From assembly GCF_003268675.1 (NCBI RefSeq), contig NZ_CP029378.1, forward strand, positions 1,736,001 to 1,800,000: DNA of 64,000 nt, written 5' to 3'. The notes under the pieces are model-generated. The model saw only the letters and a program-made list of their open reading frames with translations. It was not told the DNA's origin and ran no database searches. The first letter of the stretch is position 1, and each line of letters opens with the position of its first letter. Positions 42,415 through 50,774 of this stretch are shown here, one piece after another. Source of the DNA: Streptomyces bacillaris. GTDB taxonomy: Bacteria; Actinomycetota; Actinomycetes; Streptomycetales; Streptomycetaceae. Made by a program: the position numbers and the translations under genes.

Positions 42415-43935
42415 TCAGTGCGCGGCGGGGACGAATGTCCCCAGCTCCGCCGCCAGTTCCTCGTGGACCTGGGCCTTGAGCAGGGTGCCCTCGGGGGTGT
42501 GCTCCTCGGAGAGGACCTCGCCCTCGGCGTGCACCCGGGAGACCAGAGCCCCCTGGATGTACGGCACGAGCACCTCGATCTCGACGGACGGGCGCGGCAG
42601 CTCGGCGTCGATGAGCGCGAGCAGCTCGTCGATGCCCTCGCCGGTCCGGGCCGAGACCGCGATGGCGTACTTCTCGTTGCGCAGGAGCCGCTGGAGGACC
42701 AGCGGGTCCGCCGCGTCCGCCTTGTTGATCACGACGATCTCGCGCACGTCGACCGCGCCGACGTCACGGATCACCTCGCGGACCGCGGCGAGCTGCTCCT
42801 CCGGCACCGGGTGCGAGCCGTCCACCACGTGCAGGATGAGATCGGACTCCCCGACCTCCTCCATGGTGGAGCGGAACGCCTCGACCAGGTGGTGCGGCAG
42901 ATGCCGGACGAACCCGACGGTGTCGGCCAGGGTGTAGATCCGGCCGCTCGGGGTCTCGGCCCGGCGCACGGTCGGGTCCAGGGTGGCGAACAGGGCGTTC
43001 TCCACCAGGACACCGGCGCCGGTGAGGCGGTTGAGCAGCGAGGACTTGCCCGCGTTGGTGTAGCCCGCGATGGCGACGGAGGGCACCTTGTTGCGCTTGC
43101 GCTCCTGCCGCTTGATCTCGCGGCCGGTCTTCATCTCCGCGATCTCCCGGCGCATCTTCGCCATCTTCTCGCGGATCCGCCGCCGGTCCGTCTCGATCTT
43201 GGTCTCACCGGGACCACGGGTGGCCATGCCTCCACCGCCGCTGGAACCGCCGCCGCCCATCTGACGGGAGAGCGACTGACCCCAGCCGCGCAGCCGCGGC
43301 AGCATGTACTGCATCTGCGCCAGGGAGACCTGTGCCTTGCCCTCCCGGGACTTGGCGTGCTGGGCGAAGATGTCGAGGATGAGGGCGGTGCGGTCGACCA
43401 CCTTCACCTTGACGACGTCTTCCAGGTGGATCAGCTGGCCGGGGCTCAGCTCACCGTCGCAGACGACGGTGTCGGCGCCGGATTCGAGGACGATGTCCCG
43501 CAGCTCCAGCGCCTTGCCGGAACCGATGTAGGTCGCGGGGTCGGGCTTGTCGCGCCGCTGGTACACCGCGTCCAGCACCTGGGCGCCGGCCGTCTCGGCG
43601 AGGGCGGCCAGCTCCGCGAGGGAGATCTCCGCGTCCCGCACCGTCCCCGAGGTCCAGACACCGACCAGCACGACGCGCTCCAGGCGCAGCTGTCGGTACT
43701 CGACCTCGGTGACGTCCTCGAGCTCCGTGGAGAGACCGGCGACGCGCCGCAGCGCGGCACGCTCGGAGCGGTCCAGCTGATCGCCGTCGCGCGCTCCGTC
43801 GATCTCCTGGCTCCAGGCGACGTCCTCTTCCATCAGGGCGTCGGCCCGAAGGCCCTCGGTGAGGCTCCCGGGGGTGCTGTCCGTGGCGCTCCGCGCGTCC
43901 TGCGCGTCCTGGGGAAGGGAAGAAGAGGAGGTCAT
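42415..43935 (-). CDS. hflX: GTPase HflX, 506 aa
   Basis: Ribosome-associated GTPase that splits stalled ribosomes under stress. The N-terminal HflX domain (VEYRQLRLERVVLVGVWTSG, YIGSGKALELRDIV, ADTVVCDGELSPGQLIHLED), a linker with a Gly-rich GGGGSSGGGGMATRGPGETK and a basic coiled coil (RREIAEMKTGREIKRQERKR), then the G domain: G1 in AIAGYTNAGKSSLLNRLTG, G2/G3 in FATLDPTVRR and LADTVGFVRHLPHHLVEAFR, G4 in VVINKADAAD, G5 in AVSARTGEG. Full length for actinobacteria with an acidic Ser-rich N-terminal extension. Monocistronic as far as can be seen. Confidence 0.97.
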   Translation of the reverse strand: MTSSSSLPQDAQDARSATDSTPGSLTEGLRADALMEEDVAWSQEIDGARDGDQLDRSERAALRRVAGLSTELEDVTEVEYRQLRLERVVLVGVWTSGTVRDAEISLAELAALAETAGAQVLDAVYQRRDKPDPATYIGSGKALELRDIVLESGADTVVCDGELSPGQLIHLEDVVKVKVVDRTALILDIFAQHAKSREGKAQVSLAQMQYMLPRLRGWGQSLSRQMGGGGSSGGGGMATRGPGETKIETDRRRIREKMAKMRREIAEMKTGREIKRQERKRNKVPSVAIAGYTNAGKSSLLNRLTGAGVLVENALFATLDPTVRRAETPSGRIYTLADTVGFVRHLPHHLVEAFRSTMEEVGESDLILHVVDGSHPVPEEQLAAVREVIRDVGAVDVREIVVINKADAADPLVLQRLLRNEKYAIAVSARTGEGIDELLALIDAELPRPSVEIEVLVPYIQGALVSRVHAEGEVLSEEHTPEGTLLKAQVHEELAAELGTFVPAAH

Positions 43936-44121
43936 TGGATCCTTACGTCGATAGAAGTCTTTACGTCAGTCACAACGTGTGATCTTTCCGGATGATTCCC
44001 GATCACCACCGCCGGGCCTTCCCGTGCGGTCCGCCGTACCGACCTGTCGATAGTGGCACGGCCCCGCCGGGCCCGTCACCGGGGTTTTCCCCCACGGTCA
44101 CGGCCGGGGTTTCCCCCGCGC

Positions 44122-45579
44122 TCACGGGGTGGCAGCAGGTTGAGCCGCGCGCCAGTCGGGGTGACCGGGCATGGGCGGGGTCTTCTCCCCGTACAGCCAT
44201 CCCTCGAAGAAGGCCGTGAGGTCCCGTCCGGCGATGCCGGAGGCGAGCCGGGTGAAGTCCTCGGTGGTCGCCGTGGAGTCCCGGTGGACGCGGACCCAGG
44301 CGCGCTGCAGCCGGTCGAAGGCCGCCGCACCGATCTCCTGGCGCAGGGCGTAGAGGATCAGGGCGCTGCCGTCGTAGACGACCGGGCGGAAGAGGCTCAG
44401 CTTCTCGCCCTCGGCCGGGGCGTCCGGGCGCGCCGGAGGGCCGCCGTCCGCCCGCCAGCCGTCGGACAGCTTGTATGCCTCGCGCATCCGCCGCTCCAGG
44501 GTCACTCCCCCGCTCTCCTCGGCGTGCAGGGCCTCGTACCAGGTGGCGTGCCCCTCGTTGAGCCAGAGGTCGGACCAGGTGGCGGGCGAGACGCTGTTGC
44601 CGAACCACTGGTGGGCCAGCTCGTGGATCATCACGGAGTCGACGTACCACTCGGGGTAGGCGGGCTCGGTGAAGAACGACTTGCCGAAGAGCGAGAGCGT
44701 CTGGGTCTCCAGGGCGAAGCCGATGCGGCTGTCCGCGACGAGGACTCCGTACGACTCGAAGGGGTAGCGGCCGACCCGCCGCTCCATCCACTCCAGCTGG
44801 GCCGGGGTCTTCTTCAGCCAGGGCTCCATCTTTTTGCGGTCGGCGGCCGGGACGACGTCGCGCAGCGGCAGTCCGTGGGGGCCGGTGTGGTGGTGGACGT
44901 GGGAGCGGCCGATGGAGACCTGGGCCAGTTCGGTGGCCATGGGGTGCTCGGTGCGGTACGTCCAGGTGGTGGTCGTGCCGTGACGGGTGTGGCCCGCGGG
45001 CAGCCCGTTGGCGACGGCCGTGAGGTCCTTGGGGGCGGTGATACGGAAGGTGAAGTGCGCCTTGTCCGAGGGGTGGTCGTTGCTCGGGAAGACCCGGTGG
45101 GCGGCGTCGGCCTGGTTGGCCATGGCGAGGCCGTCGGCCGTACGGATCCAGCCCCCGTTGCCCGCGGTCCCGGCCGGGTCGCTGGTGTGCCGGACGGTGA
45201 TGTCGAGCGGTACGCCCGCGGGGAGGCGGCGGGGGGCCTGGACGACGAGGTCCTCGTTCCTGCTCCCGAAGTCGGCGGCCCGCCCGTTGACCTCGACGCC
45301 CTGGACGGTGCCCCGGGCGAAGTCGAGGTTGATCCGGTCCAGCGGTGCGGTGGTGCGGGCCGCGATCTTGGTGACGGCGTCCAGGGGCTTGGTGTTGCTG
45401 CCGTGGTAGGTGAAGGCGATGTCGTACGCGAGGACGTCGTACCCGGGGTTGCCCAGCTCGGGGAAGAGCCGGTCACCGATGCCCAGCGGCTCGGGGTCGG
45501 GCAGGGCGGCAGCGGCGACGAGGGTGAGCGACGCGGTGGCCAGGAGGGCGGCGCGCAGACGGCGGGAGAGGTGCGGCAT
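44122..45579 (-). CDS. Secreted M1-family metallopeptidase, 485 aa
   Basis: Zinc aminopeptidase-like exported protein. The signal peptide (MPHLSRRLRAALLATASLTL, cleavage near AAAA) is followed by the N-terminal beta domain (YDVLAYDIAFTYHGSNTKPL) and the catalytic domain with SYGVLVADSRIGFALETQTL, the zinc motif HELAHQWFG, and the third ligand Glu in WLNEGHATWYEALHAEE; a tyrosine for transition-state binding lies further on in RPVVYDGSALILYALR. The C-terminal helical domain is short. Substrates are unknown; typical roles are extracellular peptide degradation. ATG 45579; separate from hflX by 186 bases. Confidence 0.94.
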   Translation of the reverse strand: MPHLSRRLRAALLATASLTLVAAAALPDPEPLGIGDRLFPELGNPGYDVLAYDIAFTYHGSNTKPLDAVTKIAARTTAPLDRINLDFARGTVQGVEVNGRAADFGSRNEDLVVQAPRRLPAGVPLDITVRHTSDPAGTAGNGGWIRTADGLAMANQADAAHRVFPSNDHPSDKAHFTFRITAPKDLTAVANGLPAGHTRHGTTTTWTYRTEHPMATELAQVSIGRSHVHHHTGPHGLPLRDVVPAADRKKMEPWLKKTPAQLEWMERRVGRYPFESYGVLVADSRIGFALETQTLSLFGKSFFTEPAYPEWYVDSVMIHELAHQWFGNSVSPATWSDLWLNEGHATWYEALHAEESGGVTLERRMREAYKLSDGWRADGGPPARPDAPAEGEKLSLFRPVVYDGSALILYALRQEIGAAAFDRLQRAWVRVHRDSTATTEDFTRLASGIAGRDLTAFFEGWLYGEKTPPMPGHPDWRAAQPAATP

Positions 45580-45746
45580 GGACTACCGCTATCAGCGCGG
45601 GGCGCGCTCCCGGCGACGCCGCGCGCCGCACCACCCGAACGGGGCGGCCCCGGGGGCGCTCCGGTGACGCATCCCGGCTGGTGGCGGCCGGGGGGCTGGG
45701 GCCGGGGGCGGGTGACCCCGAACCCATCACGCCCGGTGGCCGGGGG

Positions 45747-47960
45747 TCAGCCGGTGGCGGGCGGGTGCTGGGCCCGGCTGACGTCGTAGACCCCGGCGAC
45801 CTCGCGCATGGCCCGCATCAGCGCAGGCAGCCCGGCGGCGTCGGGGAGTTGGAGGGTGTAGGTGTGCCGGACCCGCTGCTCGCTGGGCGGTTCGACGGTG
45901 GCGGAGACGATGGCCGCGTCGGCCGTGGCGATCACCTCGGTGAGGTCGGCCAGCAGCCGGGGCCGCCCGAAGGACTCCGCGACGAGGGTGACCCGGCAGC
46001 CCGCGGCGTCGCTCCCGCCGTCCTCGGCGCGCCAGCGGGCCGCGACGGGGGCGCGCCCGATCTCCCGCATCCGGGCCACGGCGGGACACTCCTGGCGGTG
46101 CACGGTGACGGCGCCGCCCCGGATCACGATGCCGACCACCTCGTCCGGGGGCACCGGCGTACAGCAGCCTGCCAGGCGGGTGGGGCTGTCGGTGCCGTCG
46201 ACCACGACGCCCGCGGCGCTCCCTCCGGACCGGGTGCGGGCGGGCGCGGCGGGCTGCGGGCCGCCGGGGGCCGGTTCCGTACGGTCATCGGCGCCGTCCG
46301 CTCCCCCGGCCTCCGGCACCGGAACCGGACGGCCGGAGTCCGCGGCCTCGGGCCCGGAGGCTTCGGAGCCCCCGGCCTCCGGTCCAGCGGCCTCCAGGTG
46401 CGCGGTGAGCCAGCCGGTGATCGCGATGCGGGCGGCGGGGGTGCGGGCGTGGTCGAGCCACTCGGGGGACGGGCCGGATGCGGTGTCCTGGGCGAGCAGC
46501 AGCTGCACGGTGTCGCCGTCGCTGAGGACGGTGCTCAGGGTGGCCAGGCGGCCGTTGACCCGGGCCCCGATACAGGCGTGGGCCCGCTCCCCGTGCTGGG
46601 CGTAGGCGGCGTCGACGCAGCTGGCCCCGGCGGGCAGGCCGAGGGTGCGGCCGTCGGTGCGGAAGACGGTGATCTCGCGGTCCTGGGCGAGGTCGGCGCG
46701 GAGCGTGGTCCAGAAGGTGTCCGGGTCGGTGGCGGACTCCTGCCAGTCCAGCAGCCGGGAGAGCCAGCCGGGCCGGGTCGGGTCGGCGCGCTCGTCGGAG
46801 GGCTCGGTCTGCGGGGCGGCGGGTCCCTGGGCGTACGGGTTGCCCAGGGCGACGACGCCCGCCTCCGCCACCTTGTGCATCCGGTGCGTACGGATGAGGA
46901 CTTCGGCCACCGCGCCCCCGGGTCCGGCGACGGCGGTGTGCAGCGACTGGTACAGGTTGAACTTGGGGGCGGCGATGAAGTCCTTGAACTCGGAGATCAC
47001 CGGGGTGAAGCAGGTGTGCAGCTCACCGAGGACCGCGTAGCAGTCGGCGTCCTCCCCGACCAGGACGAGCAGCCGGCCGAAGTCGGTGGGGCGCAGCTCG
47101 CCGCGTTTGCGGCGGACCCGGTGGACGGAGACGAAGTGGCGCGGCCTGATGAGGACTTCGGCGGTGATGCCCGCCTCCCGCAGGGTCGTCCGTACGTTGC
47201 CGGCGATGGCGGACAGGGGGTCCTCGCCGCCCGTGGCACCGGCAATGAGGGCGCGGGTCTCCTCGTACCCCTCGGGGTCCAGGATGGCGAAGACCAGGTC
47301 CTCCAGCTCGGTCTTGAGCGCCTGGACGCCGAGGCGTTCCGCCAGCGGGATGAGGACGTCCCGGGTGACCTTGGCGATCCGGGCCTGCTTCTCGGGGCGC
47401 ATCACGGTGAGGGTGCGCATGTTGTGCAGCCGGTCGGCCAGTTTGATCGACATGACCCGGACGTCGTTGCCGGTGGCGACGAGCATCTTGCGGAAGGTCT
47501 CGGGCTCGGCGGCGGCGCCGTAGTCGACCTTCTCCAGCTTGGTGACGCCGTCGACGAGGTAACGGACCTCCTCGCCGAACTGCTCCCCCACCTGATCGAG
47601 CGTCACCTCGGTGTCCTCGACGGTGTCGTGGAGGAGGGAGGCGGTCAGGGTGGTGGTCTCGGCGCCCAGCTCCGCGAGGATCAGGGTGACGGCCAGCGGG
47701 TGCGTGATGTAGGGCTCGCCGCTCTTGCGCATCTGGCCCCGGTGCGAGGACTCCGCGAGGACGTAGGCGCGGTGCAGGATGGCCAGGTCGGCGTCGGGGT
47801 GGTGGGCCCGGTGCGCCTCCGCGACATGGCTGATGGCGGCGGGCAGCCGGTCGCGGGGGACCGGGCCGAGCAGCGCCACCCGGCCCAGTCTGCGCAGATC
47901 GATCCTGGGCCGGCTCCGCCTGCGGGGCACAGCGGCGGGGTCGGCGGCCTCTGCACTCAT
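45747..47960 (-). CDS. RelA/SpoT-homologue (p)ppGpp enzyme, RshA-like, 737 aa
   Basis: Stringent-response enzyme. Domains: HD hydrolase with RKSGEPYITHPLAV, SLLHDTVEDTEVTL (HDxxED near residue 112) and KLADRLHNMRTL; the synthetase-like domain at about 255-370 with RPRHFVSVHRVRRKRG, CYAVLGELHTCFTPV and FKDFIAAPKFNLYQSLHTAV; a TGS domain (REITVFRTDGRTLGLPAGAS); an insert rich in Gly/Pro/Ala; a zinc-finger-like part (RLAGCCTPVPPDEVVGI, HRQECPAV) and a C-terminal ACT domain. The synthetase motif usually reading DLxGxRxxV is here TDFGRLLVLV, with Leu at the position of the usual Arg, so hydrolase activity is better supported than synthesis. The position next to dapF and the M1 peptidase matches streptomycete rshA. 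ATG 47960 with GGAGGTG. Confidence 0.93.
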   Translation of the reverse strand: MSAEAADPAAVPRRRSRPRIDLRRLGRVALLGPVPRDRLPAAISHVAEAHRAHHPDADLAILHRAYVLAESSHRGQMRKSGEPYITHPLAVTLILAELGAETTTLTASLLHDTVEDTEVTLDQVGEQFGEEVRYLVDGVTKLEKVDYGAAAEPETFRKMLVATGNDVRVMSIKLADRLHNMRTLTVMRPEKQARIAKVTRDVLIPLAERLGVQALKTELEDLVFAILDPEGYEETRALIAGATGGEDPLSAIAGNVRTTLREAGITAEVLIRPRHFVSVHRVRRKRGELRPTDFGRLLVLVGEDADCYAVLGELHTCFTPVISEFKDFIAAPKFNLYQSLHTAVAGPGGAVAEVLIRTHRMHKVAEAGVVALGNPYAQGPAAPQTEPSDERADPTRPGWLSRLLDWQESATDPDTFWTTLRADLAQDREITVFRTDGRTLGLPAGASCVDAAYAQHGERAHACIGARVNGRLATLSTVLSDGDTVQLLLAQDTASGPSPEWLDHARTPAARIAITGWLTAHLEAAGPEAGGSEASGPEAADSGRPVPVPEAGGADGADDRTEPAPGGPQPAAPARTRSGGSAAGVVVDGTDSPTRLAGCCTPVPPDEVVGIVIRGGAVTVHRQECPAVARMREIGRAPVAARWRAEDGGSDAAGCRVTLVAESFGRPRLLADLTEVIATADAAIVSATVEPPSEQRVRHTYTLQLPDAAGLPALMRAMREVAGVYDVSRAQHPPATG

Positions 47961-48150
47961 GGGGGGCACCTCCGGCAACGTCGACCGGCGGTGGGGAGGG
48001 GCGGATGCCGCTCCGGGCCGGTGCTTGATGCTATCGACCCCACCACGTGGCGCAGTCCGGCTCTCGCCCAGCGTGAAACGGATCACCCATTCGAGCGAAG
48101 CCCGGACCGATCACCGTTTCGAGCCGGGAGCCCCGGGGCGTGCCTGCCGG

Positions 48151-49032
48151 TCAGCCGGTGGCCGTTTCCAGCCAGGACGGGTCGATGGTGCCCTCGGCCA
48201 CGATCACGGCGGCGCCGGTCATGTCGACCGAACCGTCCGGGTGCTCGGTGATGGTCAGGGTGCCGCCGGGGAGGTCCACCCGGTACGTCGCGGGGAGGCC
48301 GGTCACCGCGGGGTCCGCGCCGTCCCGGCGGGCGGTGGCGACGGCGACCGCGCAGGCGCCGGTGCCGCAGGAGCGGGTCTCGCCCGAGCCGCGCTCGTGG
48401 ACGCGCATGGCGACGTGGCGCGGGCCCCGGTCGACGACGAACTCGACGTTGACGCCCTCCGGGTAGACCGCGGCGGGGCTGACCGGCGGCGCGGAGAGCA
48501 GGTCGCCCGCGTGGGCCAGGTCGTCGACGAAGGCGACCGCGTGCGGGTTGCCCATGTTGACGTTGCGGGAGGGCCAGCTGCGCTCCCCGACGGCGACCGT
48601 GGCGCTCTCCTCGGGGAGCAGGGCGCGCCCCATGGAGACGGTGATGTCGCCGTCCTTGGCGATGTGCACCTGCTTGATGCCGCCCCGGGTGGCGACGGCC
48701 AGGCCGCCCTGCTCGACGAGGCCCTCGCGCTGGAGGTAGTGGGCGAAGACGCGCACGCCGTTGCCGCACATCTCGGCGACGGAGCCGTCCGCGTTGCGGT
48801 AGTCCATGAACCACTCGGCCTCGGCGGCCATGTCCCGGGCCTCGGGGTGGGCGGCGGAGCGGACCACGTGCAGCACCCCGTCGGCGCCGATACCGGCCCG
48901 GCGGTCGCAGATCCGCGCGACGACGGGGGCGGGCAGCGCGAGGGCGTTGTCCGGGTCGGGGACGATCACGAAGTCGTTCTCGGTGCCGTGACCCTTGAGG
49001 AAGCTGATCCGCGAAGTGCTCGAAGTGCTCAC
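48151..49032 (-). CDS. dapF: Diaminopimelate epimerase, 293 aa
   Basis: Converts LL- to meso-diaminopimelate for lysine synthesis; streptomycetes build their walls with LL-diaminopimelate, so both isomers matter. N-terminal FLKGHGTENDFVIV, ICDRRAGIGADGVLHVV, the first catalytic Cys in SVAEMCGNGVRVFAHYL and the second in TRSCGTGACAVAVA. NMGNPHAVAFV and VNVEFV are also typical. Full length, ATG 49032. It precedes rsh on the same strand with about 190 bases between. Confidence 0.96.
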   Translation of the reverse strand: MSTSSTSRISFLKGHGTENDFVIVPDPDNALALPAPVVARICDRRAGIGADGVLHVVRSAAHPEARDMAAEAEWFMDYRNADGSVAEMCGNGVRVFAHYLQREGLVEQGGLAVATRGGIKQVHIAKDGDITVSMGRALLPEESATVAVGERSWPSRNVNMGNPHAVAFVDDLAHAGDLLSAPPVSPAAVYPEGVNVEFVVDRGPRHVAMRVHERGSGETRSCGTGACAVAVATARRDGADPAVTGLPATYRVDLPGGTLTITEHPDGSVDMTGAAVIVAEGTIDPSWLETATG

Positions 49033-49190
49033 AGGGCAACTGTACGAGCCGCCACCGACACTCCGCGAGGCCGGACCCGCCGGGCAGGCTCCAGGGGTGT
49101 CCCTGGGGGCGCCCCGGGCGGACTCCAGGGCCTCTGAGGCCCCGATCCGGGCGGCCGAGCGAGCGCCCCGGAACGGCGCCCCGAGGGCCG

Positions 49191-49640
49191 TCAGCGCAAC
49201 CGGGCCACGCGCCAGATGGCGAGGGCGACGAGTCCGGCGCCCACGGCCACGTACAGCGCGATCACCCGCCAGTCGGGGCGGTCGCCGGAGCCCCGGGCGG
49301 GCAGGCCGGGCCAGGTGTGGCCGACGCGGCGGGCCGCCATCATGCCCCAGCCGGCCGCGCAGCAGCTGATCAGCAGCCCCAGCATGGCGACCACGGCGCC
49401 GCCGTCGCCGAACTCGAAGGCGAGCGGGAAGGCGAACATCAGGGAGCCGACGGCGGCCAGCGTGACGATGGGCGCGAGCTGCCAGATCCGCAGTCTGCGG
49501 GCGGGCCGCAGCTCGACCTCGACCTCGGGGGCCACGTCCTGCTCGTCCGGGCCGTCGGGACCGTCAGGACTCAGCCGCCCCGCGAGCTGCCGCGGTGGCG
49601 GTACGTCGTGCTGCTCCGTGTCGCGAGGGCCGGCCTCCAT
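49191..49640 (-). CDS. Small membrane protein, 149 aa
   Basis: A Pro/Asp-rich cytoplasmic start (PDGPDGPDEQDVAPEVEVEL) followed by three or four hydrophobic segments (IWQLAPIVTLAAVGSLMFAF, VVAMLGLLISCCAAGWGMMA, and VIALYVAVGAGLVALAIWRV near the end). A conserved streptomycete membrane protein between dapF and miaA with no known function. ATG 49640 sits 10 bases after GGGAGG; a GTG two codons earlier is possible. Confidence 0.8.
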   Translation of the reverse strand: MEAGPRDTEQHDVPPPRQLAGRLSPDGPDGPDEQDVAPEVEVELRPARRLRIWQLAPIVTLAAVGSLMFAFPLAFEFGDGGAVVAMLGLLISCCAAGWGMMAARRVGHTWPGLPARGSGDRPDWRVIALYVAVGAGLVALAIWRVARLR

Positions 49641-50774
49641 CGCCACGCGCCCTCCCAACTCGGACTGCACTGGTGGATCGATGCTCGATGATGGCACGAT
49701 CACGGGTGCCGAATTGACGGCCGGGGCGTCCCGATGCCATCACGTGATCAGGCCGTTATAGCCACGCTTTGGGGTTTATGCAGGTCAGGCACCCGCCGCT
49801 GGTCAGGGAGTCGGTGAGAGGTCAGCAATAGCCCCAGGTCAGCGCCGGATTGACCAGCCGGGACCGGCCTGCAGAAGGAACCACCACGACCATGTCGAAC
49901 AAGCTTGCGCAGGTCATGGGCGGCTTCTTCCGGCCTGGGAGTGTCGCAGGCCCTCAGCTACCCGCACCTCCACGCCATCCGCTTCCGTAACACCCGGTGC
50001 AAGCAGGCCGAGGAGTCCTGACTTCCCCACCCAGGACGCCGCCGTCGATCGCCTGACCGAGCAGCACGGAGCTCACAGGACCACCCTCCGAAACCACCGC
50101 CGAACAGCGGGCGACCCTCGGAGAAATGGCTTTCGAGGAGTACGCGAAGGCGCGGCTCGCCAGCAAGCGCGGCCTCACCGGCAGCACGAAAGCCGCGACC
50201 GCGTCCCGGACGCGCACCGGCATGGAATCACAGGTCGCGACCCCACCGCTCGAGGCGGCCCGCCTACGCGCTGCCCGGTCCCGACCGGGATCCGCATACC
50301 GACGGGGCCACGCACACAGCGGCCCGCCGGAAACGCCACGCGGCAGGTGACATTTGCCGGATCTCATCCCAGCGGCGAGGGCGGTGGCGAGTTCTTGGAC
50401 GACGTGTTCTCAGACGATGTGGCGAGCCGCGGGTCAGCGAGGCCGAGCGCTCGCTGCGTCGGGCGGGAACCGGCATGAGGCCATGGGGCCAGAGCAGATA
50501 CAGCCATTAACTAATTTCAGCCAAGCCGGATAGCCAAGAGAAGGCAAAATACTAGATCGCAATATTACGAACTTAAGCCCTGAAATGGACAATTTTATTG
50601 AGGTCTACTTGAGGGTCGCCTCCGACAGCACTCCGCATATGAGGGAGAAGCAGACAAAATCCAGCACCAGAACCCCCTGCCGGCCCGTGAAGATTCAGCG
50701 CACCTTCCGTGAAGCACATGCGATCATCCCGTGCATATGCGGAGATCAATCCGCACACAGCACAAGGAGCAGGC
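49641..50774. other. 1.1 kb without a convincing gene; degraded DNA then AT-rich promoter region
   Basis: From 49704 to about 50480 short plus-strand frames (for example one ending SYPHLHAIRFRNTRCKQAEE near 50022, and MAFEEYAKARLASKRGLTGS at 50126) look like worn remnants, but none matches a family I recognise. From about 50490 to 50790 base composition falls sharply for this genome (runs such as TTAACTAATTTC, AAAATACTAGATCGCAATAT). That stretch should contain the promoter of the large Rhs gene. An inverted repeat TGCGGA-N6-TCCGCA lies at 50738-50755, 19 bases before the start codon. Confidence 0.55.
50738..50755 (+). promoter_or_regulatory. Inverted repeat just upstream of the large Rhs gene, possible operator
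   Basis: TGCGGAGATCAATCCGCA: two 6-base arms around GATCAA. It ends 19 bases before the GTG start, overlapping the likely 5' untranslated region, so it could act at DNA or RNA level. Confidence 0.35.
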
